This document shows positions 55,014 to 64,000 of a DNA stretch of 64,000 bases, in pieces. This DNA is from Rhizodiscina lignyota. Lineage: Eukaryota; Ascomycota; Dothideomycetes; Aulographales; Rhizodiscinaceae. Position 1 is the stretch's first letter; every line of letters starts with the position of its first letter. The notes beneath the pieces were generated by a model that saw only the letters and a program-made list of their open reading frames with translations, had not been told where the DNA came from and did not search any database. The stretch lies in the NCBI GenBank assembly GCA_010015805.1, contig ML978124.1, positions 2,170,001 through 2,234,000 on the forward strand, in the 5' to 3' direction. The position numbers and the translations under genes were made by a program.

Positions 55014-56165
55014 TCAGAGTCGGCTGTGAGTCCGCAATTGCGGCCGATCTGTCTCATACTCTCTGCGTTCGCGGATGACCTGTTTAGCCGTGGATTAGCT
55101 CAAGAAATGTGGGAGGTAGTGTGTGCCGCATACCGTTCTGTTGTCACGCCCACGTCCTTCTGTGTAGACACTCCTCTCGCGGATGACTTCTTCGTCTCTG
55201 TCCCGATCGCGAACGTCCCAATCGTAAACACGCTTCTGGCGGTGTACGGTTCTGTTGTCGGGCTCATCAAAGTCGTACGCCCTGCGTTGTCGATAGTATG
55301 CAGCGTCGACTTCCCCGCCGCGCGAGCGTGCTGTTTCCCTCCTGGGACCATCTCCTCCGGCGTATCCATAATTGTCACCTTCTCTCTCCTGGTCGACCAT
55401 GGTGATCCTGTCCTCCCGTCCCTCCACAAAAGCTCGATCCCTCTCACCGCGGTCGTCAACGACGGTCCGGCTCCTCCTCACATCGACGAAATCTCTATCG
55501 CGCTCGTCGACAAACTCAGTTCTCCTGTCTCGCTCATCGAAGAACTCTGTCCTTCCGCTGTCCCGCCTGTCGAACTCGCCTCTGCCACCCCTTTCGTCAA
55601 ATACCTCCTTTTCAACATCAATCCTCACCCTCTTCTCCCCACCTCTCCCCTCCTTCCCCTGCTCAGAGCAGCAAGCCAACGGTTCAAACTGCGACAAAAA
55701 CTCCAAAACAGCCAACAAGCTCTGATGCGCCGCCGCCAGCTCCATCCTCCTATTCACCAGCTTCTCATACTCATCCAGCAACCACCACATCCTGTGCCTC
55801 AAGCCCACATGCGCGCCCCCAAACCAGCCCCACTTCCGCCTCTCCAAGTCGCCCTCCACGCGCCGCGTGTACTTGCTCATCTCCTCCATCACCCCGTGCA
55901 CGCGTGACATCGTCTCCTGGATCCAGCGCACCTTGTCCGCGTTGGTGGCCAGTGCTTCTTTCACCTCGCGCAGATGCAGCAGGCGCTCCGTCTCGCGCAG
56001 GTCGGCGCGCACGTTGGCGAGGATGCGCAGGAAGACGGCGTTCTCGCTGCCCACGTCGTGCAGCTTCTTCGCGCGCGTCAGGAACTCGGCGAACTTGTAC
56101 GTGCCTCCGACGATGCCGGCCATGGCGCCGAGGCCGATGACCGTTGCTGCCTCGCCTTTGGCCAT
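55014..56165 (-). CDS. HeLo-like / fungal STAND N-terminal-domain protein with charged repeat tail
   Basis: Two exons, complement of join(55014-55079, 55134-56165), 365 residues. The first ~180 residues are helical and begin with a Gly/Ala-rich amphipathic segment (VIGLGAMAGIVGGTYKFAEF), then LRILANVRADLRETERLLHL and VRWIQETMSRVHGVMEEM. This is the pattern of the HeLo-like domain found at the N-terminus of fungal NLR (STAND) proteins and some membrane-lytic death effectors. No NACHT, NB-ARC or repeat domain follows. Instead there is a degenerate charged repeat (FFDERDRR, FVDERDRD, YDFDEPDNRTV, YDWDVRDRDRD). The 54-nt intron adds VIRERREYETDRPQ, continuing the same pattern, which supports the splice. 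Function is unproven. Confidence 0.75.
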
Positions 56166-56903
56166 TGTGTTGCTTTAGAGAGTTGTTTGTAGAGGTTGAG
56201 GACGGAGGAGTTGGTAGGGGAGTTTGCTCGAGCTGATCGGATGAGTTGGCGTACAGGGGCCAGGGAGGTAGGTGGTGCAGCTGAAGAGGTGTCAATCGTG
56301 TCGCATGCTGCGCAGGTTGAATTGAAGAGAGGGACGAGATAGAACGGGAGCAGTGAAATGTGGTATGTGAGGCTCCGCTCGCCTACATCGCGGTGGGTGG
56401 GTGGAAGTAGGAGGCTGGGAGGAAATGAGGAGGTGCTTGTTTACAGCTGGGCGCTGCATGGGTAGCTGAGCTAGCTGGCCTGGCTGTCTGCCGCGCGCTG
56501 ATTGGCTGGCCCCAAGTCAGCCCGACTCTTATCCGCCTCTTAGGAGAGACGGCCGCCGACAACCATCCACTTTCGGTAGTTGTGATGTATAACCTACTCG
56601 TCGTCATTATAGTTAAGCCTCTATCGCCGATCCGATCGCTTTGGCCTGCATTTGGCCTGAGGACTGATTTGTCGTGCATGCTAATTCCTTCCCGGTAGCG
56701 GCTGGATGGCTCGGAAGCGGAACGCCTTTCCAATGAGGAGTGCATCACATCACACCTCCAGGGCCGATGTGCCGAGTATGCGACCACGGGAACGAAGCTA
56801 GTCCCCCGAAATCTAGGCAGGCGGCCGCTTTCTTCTATTTCCTGTAGTGCCTATTTGTTCTTTAAGCTATCTGTCTTGTTTCACGCAATATGCTCTAGAA
56901 AAA
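56166..56903. other. Divergent promoter region, 738 bp
   Basis: Between the HeLo-like and LRR genes. Short ORFs only. Confidence 0.35.
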
Positions 56904-58957
56904 ATGCTCTTGAAAGAGTCTCGAATGGGCGTGTTCAGCTCCGTCTTTGCCTTCCGTCTCTCCTTGCCAACTAATCAAGACCGAGGCAGCCAAGCATCCC
57001 GCCACGCCAGCTCCGTCGCAGAGATCGTGTCCTTGATTCTGGAATACCGATGGGCGGCGTACAGATCCCAGCTCTATGAGCCGGCGTGGGAGCTTGGGCT
57101 AGACTATCCCACTCAATATGATGGAGAAGTCATTTCAAAGACTCGGTATCAGGACTCATTTCTGGACTCGATACTCGTGAGCAGAATCTGGGCAGAGGAA
57201 GGCCTGAGGATCCTCTGGAGAGAAAATGCTCGTATCTGTACAGAGGTACAGCGCCACGCCAAAGGCCCGAATTACCTGGCAATAACACCGGAGAGACGGC
57301 AACTTTATGCCCCCAAGCTGCAGTCCTTGCACCTTGACCTACATCACCTGGGGTTTCAAAGCCATGACGAACCAAAGGAAATCGAAGCCGCTCTTTCCAG
57401 GAGCTTTCCCGCATTGCAGGAGCTTTATGTACACGTGAACAGCGGCCTTGCGAAGTCTGCCAAGGAATTGGAGATTCTAACTATGCAAGTATTAGGACAA
57501 AAGGTTACAAAATTGAAGCTACTGGAAAACATGCCTGGATTTACCGTTGATGGAAACTTACCTCCCATGTATCTGAAAAGAATTCAGGTATGAAGTTGAA
57601 CGATCCAAGCCAATCATTCCATTTTTAGGCCTTTCCTTTTCAGTATACTTGAGAAATAACGTATCGTCTCCAGCCCTACCTTACCAACCTCACATCCCTG
57701 GACGTATCCAGGCTCCTCCCTTCATACGTGAAAGAATTCCGAACGTTCATCGAACAGACACCGTCAATCACCGAACTCCACATCAAATGTCACCAATACC
57801 GCACCATACTCAGCTCATATTCATCCAACTTCCCTTCAGGCGAAGAAGTCCTCACCGAACAAATAAACAACCTCCTCCGCCATCTCATGTACCGTCCGAA
57901 CCTCAAATCTCTCTCCCTCGCCATGCTCCCCAACGATCGCCGCCCCGACGGCTGGGAGCAGCCGACCATCCCTCTGAACCCCGAATTACTCATTATCGAC
58001 GACACCACACAATCTCCCTTCCCAAAACTGCAAAATCTCGTCTTATGCGGCGACCCCCTCGACATCGCAAGCTTCTGCTCCACCACTCCCAACCTCCGCA
58101 GTCTGCACATCCCATACTTCCGCTCCAGCCGCAACAACACCACCCATCTGGACATCTATCTCGGTGACATCCTCGACAAGGTGTCTTCCGCATATCACCT
58201 AGAATCCCTCACAATCGACTACAACATATGGGACCCCCAAACTCCCCGTGCCCTCACCGGCTCCAGCCTCGTGCATCTCGCGCGCAACTGCCCCAGCCTG
58301 CGGCACTTACATCTCGCGCCGGGAGACGAGCAAATCTTCGCTCCGGATCTGTGCGACTCAGACATCGAGGTCTTTAGCCAGCTAGTGCCGAATCTGGAGA
58401 CGCTGTCATTAGGCCTAGATCCCGAGGTGCTGCCTTCCTTATCGACGAAAGCGTTTCTATCGTTAGGACGAAATTGCCCGCGCCTGACATCCCTACGCAT
58501 TAAAGCGAACTTCGACATGTCGACTCTCTCCTTAACAGAGGCTCCAATCTTCCCTGCCCTCCAGACACTCGGCGTCTTTTCGTTCTCGTGCAATCCAGAA
58601 CCACAAGTCAACCTGACGCGGGCACAGCAGTTCCTCAAAACCCTTCGACATCACTTCCCGCGCTTGATACAAGTCCAGCTTTGGGCAGAGCAGCAAGCCG
58701 GTGCGTCAGCAGTGCGGGTATACAAGCCGCCATGGAACAGGCTCGCGGAGGATTTGTTTGAGAACGGTGTGGAGCGGAGGGAGAAGCTGGTGCGCGAGAG
58801 GCTAGAGACATTACAGCGGCAGCGGAGAGTGAGGGAGGAAAGGGAACGGGCGGTGCAGCAGCCGAAGAAAAAGTTTGGCATTGTCCGGCGTTCTACTGCA
58901 TCACTGAGACTTTGGCGGTCCAACTCACAAAGCATTAATAGTGTGAAGAGTAGCTAG
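56904..58957 (+). CDS. Leucine-rich-repeat, F-box-like protein
   Basis: Two exons (56904-57587, 57674-58957), 655 residues. The start could instead be ATG 56925. The N-terminal part (SVAEIVSLILEYRWAAYRSQ ... SFLDSILVSRIWAEEGLRILW) resembles a degenerate F-box followed by irregular LRRs: LQSLHLDLHHLGF, LTSLDVSRLLPSYV, PSITELHIKC, NLKSLSLAML, NLRSLHIPYF, LESLTIDYN, SLRHLHLAPG and NLETLSLGL. The C-terminal 90 residues are a strongly basic coiled-coil-like stretch (RREKLVRERLETLQRQRRVR). Such proteins are numerous in filamentous fungi and often act as SCF ubiquitin-ligase adaptors. The substrate is unknown. The 86-nt intron is phase 0. Confidence 0.82.
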
Positions 58958-59417
58958 TTTTTTTGGTGGTATAAAACCTTTTATTTTTGTTATTGTACAA
59001 ACTTTTTTATTGTTACAAAGCTATTCAGTGATTCGTGAAAAGAAGTAGGAAAAAGGAAAGAAAAGAGTGAACCGGGTCGGTTCGTTTTCGTGATGTTCCT
59101 CCGATGAAGTGCCCTCGATGTTCAAATGGAAAGGTCGAGCTTTCCCGAACGTTGGCACGTAGTATCCAGACCGGACTGCTCGTGCCCATTTGGGACAGGA
59201 GATCCAGAAGCAAGCTCGACTAAGCAAAGACAAGTGGTCGTCGTCGAGGTCGTATGAGAATCGAAAGGTCAAAAAGTCAAAGAGGCAAAAAGAAAAGGAA
59301 AAAGAAAAGAAATCCGGTCAATCTGTTTCATCCTCAATCGCTCCCCTGTTCGTGAGTCTGTCGTTAATCTTGGCATTTCGCAATGCAGTACTCAATCCGC
59401 CAACCGCCAACCGCAAT
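58958..59417. other. 3'-3' spacer, 460 bp, with a purine run
   Basis: Between convergent genes. An A/G-rich tract runs from about 59265 to 59315 (AAAAAGTC..., AGGAAAAAGAAAAG). No gene seen. Confidence 0.4.
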
Positions 59418-62400
59418 TTACTGACTGAGGCAACCTTCCTTCCCATCCTCCTTTGCAGATGGATCGCCCTTCTTTGGCGAATCGCGCTTCGTTGATGAAT
59501 CGCGCTTCTTTGACGAATCACGCTTCTTTGGAGACAGGCCGCGCTTCTTCGGGGTTTCCTTCTCCTCTGTCTTGTCACGCTTCTTGGTATCACACTCCTT
59601 GGTTGCGACATTCTGAGCTTCTGGCTGCGCCTGCTCCTCTTCCATAGTGGAGCCTCCGTTGGTGTTGGAGGAGGGTATGACGGGAACCATAGCACTACCC
59701 TGTGAGATCCTGTCGTCCTCGACGGGCTTCTCCTCGACAAGCTCGTCCTTGGTACTCTTATCTTTCTCGACGTTCGTATCGTCGGCGCACTTGTACTCCT
59801 CGATGGATTTGTTTACCGCGCCTGCGGTTCTCGTAGCTGAACCCTCGCCAGTACCTGGGGATACTGGATGTGGAGTCTGCTTGTTGACCACAGCCTTCCG
59901 GTGAGAAAGAAGGGCTTCAACCGCTGTCTCTTTCTCAGCCTCATCGCGCACCGCGCGAGCGCTTTCGCTATCATCAGAGTAGGAGACAATGGTCCTGAGC
60001 GGACTCGGCGGAGGTCGGCTGGGCGGAGTTCGGCTGCGAAATCTAATAGGATAACCGAAGTACGCTGTCTCCTCCTGATCTGAGTGCACGTGCGGGCTTA
60101 TTCGCTCGACTTTATCGGACTCGCCGTGGCCATCATTCTGAGTGATTAGATCTCCAGAAGCGTTGTTGCTGCTGCCATCCTCCTCTTGACTGGTTCGAGC
60201 TTCGGTGTCAAACGCTTTTTCCTCTTCTGTTTCAACAACTGGAGTCAGCACGCTGGGAGCTGCTGCATGCATAGAAGTCTCCGAAGGACTTGTGTCGCCG
60301 CGCTCATGCGCAAACAGTGGAGCATGTTCGGATTCGGCGCTGTTGTCCTCATCGCCGGCTTGGTCTGATGGTCCGGACTCGGCGTCGTCGTTATTGTGAC
60401 TTGGAAATTCGAAGTTGTCCACCTCATTGTAGGAGTAGCGACGGGGCTGGAGCTGAATGATCTCCTCAGCGCCAGCATGGGTACTGCCACTTGCCTGGGT
60501 CTGTGTGTCCTCGTTGGTAGTGAACATGTCACTTTCACGTGGCAGAGCGTAGAACATGGGGAAGTCACCAAAAACATCGTCGGTGTTGCCAGCGCTCTTT
60601 GATGCCTTTGCGTGTCGCTCTGCAAAGTCTCTGATGATCACGTCGCCCTCCAACCCAAACGTGGAAGTTCGTCGTAGGGGATGCAATTCTGCTAGAGCTT
60701 CTTGAACTTCAACACTGCTCACGCTTCGACCGAACTTGTGCTCCAGTAGTTCCACCGCATGCCTGACCTTTGCAGGAGACTTCACTCCACGTTCAGCCGC
60801 CTTGATCTGCTCTTGTAAAAATTTGATCCCCTTGTGTAATTCTTCGTCGTTTACCACGTCGGACGTCACCGCTGCGTCCTGAGTCTCATCCTCGGAGACT
60901 GCCGTCGACGATTCATCGTCCAGTTTGCCCTCTGGATGCTCGAAGTCTTGTGTCTCATCGCTAGATTCGTCTTGACCATCTCCGAGCTGACCACTCTCGG
61001 AAGGAGTTTCTGGTAATTCCGGGACGGGAGTCAGAGCAGGGGTATAGGTGCTCGTAGAGACTGATGAGACAGAAGAAGCACGAGGAGTAGAGTGGAGGTC
61101 TTCGTCATCAGGGCTGACGATAGAATCGAAGTTGCGGAAATCCTCATTTTCCATAACTTCATCCGAGTTATCCTTATCCTGATCAGATTTCGCAACATCT
61201 TCCTCATCGTCCAGATTGTCAGTGACGTGAGTGCCAACATGACCGGAGGTTGCTTGGATTGCTGCAATTTGATCCTTATCATGAATCGGGGAACCGGTGG
61301 CGACAACCGAGTCCTTAGGACGCTGAAACTCCTCGCTCTGAGATCCTGGGGTTGTGTTTGGGGATGATTGAACCGAAAGGGACCGGCGAACGGACGGGGC
61401 TGCCCTCACTCTCATTTTCTTGCACCAGTTACGTCGGACCTGCTCATCGCCCATGTAGGAGTGCCACCAAGTAGGTTGTTTATGCGTGGTACGGCATTTC
61501 TTATCCCATGTCTTCCGAAGTCCACCATACCAGTATGTTTTGTCGACGTCTTTTGAGGTCGTCCGCTCTATGCAGTCAAGGCACAATCCATCAAAGAGGC
61601 AGTGAGCCATGTTGCGAATTTTCTCGATCACTTGCTTGAAGTCCTTCGAGCAAGAAGGGCAAGACTGGTGGGGAGAAACGTAGTTGAACTGAGCAAGTTT
61701 CTGAATCACCACTCTGCTGCCGATGTGTTCAAGAGCTTGATCCATCGGCCAGATATTCAAGTCACGTAAGGCTTTCTGGATGTGCGTGAATGTGTCTGGC
61801 GCGCACTCGCACGTGGTTTTGTCTAGAAGTGGAAGGAGAATATCTGCCCAGATGAGGTCGCAAAGGTCATGGCGGATCCTGTCGCGGGCCTCATTCAGGT
61901 TCTCTGTTCAAGCTCACATCAGAGTAACAGTATCAAGCCGTGCAACTCAGCACAGAGCTGCAGACTTACTAATGATGCGTTCAGGCACACCAAGATTTTG
62001 AAGATGCGGGAAACGATTTGAGATAGGGTTGATGTCGATGATGGGTGCAGTCGCAACGTATGCGAGATAACCAGTGAGACGCTGAAAGCCATCGGCATTG
62101 TCGAAGGCCCAACACGGGAACAGAAGCTTGCTGGCGCTCGCCACATTGATGGTGATTACCTTTCGATCGAAGCATTCGTCGAACCACTTGGCCAGCGAAG
62201 GATGGCGTGTGTCCACATCCAGCTCTTTGGCAGCCCAAAACAGATGCCACATCTCCTCGAGCTGTACGTTATACGTATACTCTTCGACGACACCATGGAG
62301 CGCTCTCATGATGATCTCTACACTCTTGAAGCTCAGATCGTCAACCCATATAGTGGGTAGCTCGGAATCACCGTCCAAGGTTGACAACTGTTTGGCAATC

Positions 62401-62645
62401 CATGGCGAGTACGGTGCGATCTTCGAGGAGGACACCTTGAACTCTATGACGCTGTGAATGTTGTGCGCGCCTGGTACAACCCTTTCAGGGTCTGCCAGAT
62501 GCTTCACAACTTGCAAGATGAAGTCTGCATTTTTGCAAATGACGACACGGCGCGTCGAGTAGCTCACAGGCACGTCTTCAGACGCCTGTGTTGAGCTACT
62601 CGGCGTAGTCATCTTGAAAACGGAGCTGATCTTTTTATTAGACAT
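59418..62645 (-). CDS. Large BTB-like protein with a Cys cluster and a long disordered acidic tail
   Basis: Two exons, complement of join(59418-61903, 61970-62645), 1053 residues. The 66-nt intron joins GVPERIIS-type sequence to KNLNEARDRIRHDLCDLIWA. Residues about 30-170 form a BTB/POZ-like domain (RRVVICKNADFILQVVKHLA, VIEFKVSSSKIAPYSPWIAK, DLSFKSVEIIMRALHG, LFWAAKELDVD). A Cys cluster follows (Cys307, Cys310, Cys327, Cys333, Cys336), possibly zinc-binding. The remaining ~650 residues are rich in Asp, Glu, Ser and Thr with no fold evident. The end has short basic repeats (KKRDSS, KRDSP). BTB proteins of this kind are abundant in ascomycetes and mostly unstudied. Confidence 0.82.
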
Positions 62646-64000
62646 TGGTAGTGTGATCAGAGGTCGACGGCAGAACTTTTACGTACCTCGTGTTTTGCTC
62701 TCAGAGCTTTGGTTCAAGAGTGGAGTGCACACTGAAAACAGTGCGTGAGGTTGGGTTTTGACGCGATAAACGCTTAGTTGATGCGTGTAAGCCCAGTATT
62801 TGTGGGCTGAAGCACACCAACAGGAAGAAAACAATTCTGCGTGGCGGAAGGAAAGAGGTTGTGTGAGTTCAAGTGAGGTGCAGGAAGGAGAAAGAAATTC
62901 AAGTGTGTGGCGAGGATAAGGTTGTTGTTGTTAGCGTGACTGCCTGCCCGGGAAATTAGCTCAACCTTCACAACCCCCCAGCCAACACTGGAAAGTATCG
63001 GCTCCAGAGCTCGGTTTAACTCGAATCTAGCATCATTGTGAAGTCATACGAAGCGGGCACAGAATGAGTCGTCCAAGGTGTATCGGATATTTAAGAGTCG
63101 GCCTCATTTTATAGCGTCAAATCCACACGTGCATCTGGGAGTGAATTCGGGACGAGTCCTTGCTTCTCATACACTTCTTCCACCTTTCGTGGTCCCCAGA
63201 GAATTGACGGAGAGAGATTCTCTCAGTCGGAAATCGCACCATCATATGTACTTCTGTCGAAATTCCAGGCTCATTTACCAAAGAACAATTCCTGCAACTT
63301 TTTCCTACCACGGGAATGGATCCATTGACGTAAAGACAGTTATCGCTCAAGAGCTTAGGCATGCTGGAATTGATATTCAATACACAATTTGGGGGTTGGG
63401 GTTCATCATCAGTCACCCTAATAAAACTAAAAGCACAACAGACGAGTGGAGGTCAGAGCAAACGTTATATACTCGGCAACGTCCAAGCGCTTCGCTTGTT
63501 TGCATCCGAGACCGACGACCCTCTCACGAGCATTTCAAAGTACTAACCAGATGTCTACGTATGAGTGCAAGATGCATGCATCTCCTCGATTCCATCGCTC
63601 AATCTTCAAAGCCAAGCGGCTCCGGCCCTCGCGCAGCGTTGAATCCGTACTGTTCATCCGTCCCATGATCCTTGACGACAGTAACTTCGAAATCCGTATA
63701 CGTGGCTCCGAGGACGCACTCCAAGACTATTTCAAAAGACCAATATTTTAACATGAGAATCATTTTACTAAGGACTCAATCATGATGCATGCTAAAATGG
63801 CTTCCGATGCACATCTCCAGCCTGCTTTCAAATCCGCCACACCACTTCTCTGCTCGGCCATTTCAGAATGCAGGCTGCATGGGGATGAGGAGTCTCTTAT
63901 GCCCTTAGGATGTTAGAGTATGGCCTGATTAGACACGCCTTGGTAGTTACTCGTGCTACGCAGGAGCATGGCTTTGTTAACGCCAGTGGAAATTTTTCTA
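62646..64000. other. Right-edge region, about 1.35 kb
   Basis: Promoter of the BTB-like gene, then no clear gene. A plus-strand ORF (63078-63668) has random composition. On the minus strand, a 51-codon ORF from ATG 63754 to TGA 63599 (MLKYWSFEIVLECVLGATY..., ending PEPLGFED) looks more protein-like than its neighbours and could be a small gene or a last exon. Confidence 0.3.

Noticed and set aside
63078-63668. 196-codon plus-strand ORF
   Set aside because: No recognisable pattern, and it overlaps a second long ORF in another frame and the minus-strand ORF at 63599-63754.
1-64000. tRNA, rRNA, CRISPR arrays and prokaryotic operon features
   Set aside because: No A/B-box or cloverleaf candidates, no repeat-spacer arrays, and the intron-rich genes show eukaryotic origin. 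The ~55-bp tandem repeats have no unique spacers.

Overview
The window reads as nuclear DNA of a filamentous ascomycete. Genes are split by short introns (about 46-115 nt, mostly GT-AG) with typical fungal splice sites. They include fungus-specific families: a HET-domain gene, a UstYa/DUF3328 protein, a GH5 exo-beta-1,3-glucanase, a fasciclin wall protein, a severin-like gelsolin protein and a HeLo-like protein. A Dothideomycete is my best guess from gene content and sequence style, but that is inference. Most gene models here were assembled by hand from reading-frame continuity across plausible splice sites and agreement with family motifs. They need transcript confirmation.

Layout. 0-10 kb: the 3' part of an unknown gene, a 4,5-dihydroxyphthalate decarboxylase-like gene, an SNM1/Artemis-type DNA repair nuclease with a GC-AG intron, a secreted and probably GPI-anchored DUF1264 protein, and a CTNNBL1-like splicing factor. 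11-15 kb: two small single-pass membrane proteins (the second probably frameshifted) and a secreted GH5 exo-glucanase. 15-18.5 kb: gene-poor, with diverged direct repeats and one degraded coding-like fragment. 18.5-25 kb: a gelsolin/severin protein, a HET-domain gene broken by an in-frame TAG, and an HMG-box protein. 26-36 kb: a kelch-BTB protein, the TOR-complex WD40 protein LST8, a glutathione S-transferase and an alkyl-sulfatase-like metallo-beta-lactamase. 37-47 kb: a two-domain fasciclin protein, a type II membrane protein, a Mn-superoxide dismutase, a P450 and a poly(ADP-ribose) polymerase without BRCT. 47.6-64 kb: a six-exon UstYa-family protein, a DUF155 (Sif2/Rmd-like) protein, a PIK1-type phosphatidylinositol 4-kinase, a HeLo-like protein, an LRR/F-box-like protein and a large disordered BTB-like protein.

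The genes do not form one pathway. Most are housekeeping genes (TOR signalling, PI4-kinase, splicing, DNA repair, actin) mixed with accessory genes (HET, UstYa, sulfatase, P450, DUF1264) and decayed intergenic DNA.

The most unusual structure not explained by genes is a family of degenerate tandem repeats with a 54-56 bp period. It occurs at three separate intergenic places (about 3.1-3.3, 19.85-20.1 and 35.7-36.05 kb), the last in inverted orientation and starting only about 20 bp after a stop codon. Other points of interest are the predicted GPI anchor on the DUF1264 protein, recovered only by adding a second exon, an isolated UstYa homologue with no visible RiPP cluster, and two interrupted genes (HET nonsense, membrane-protein frameshift). 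I saw no tRNA, rRNA, CRISPR or intact transposon.
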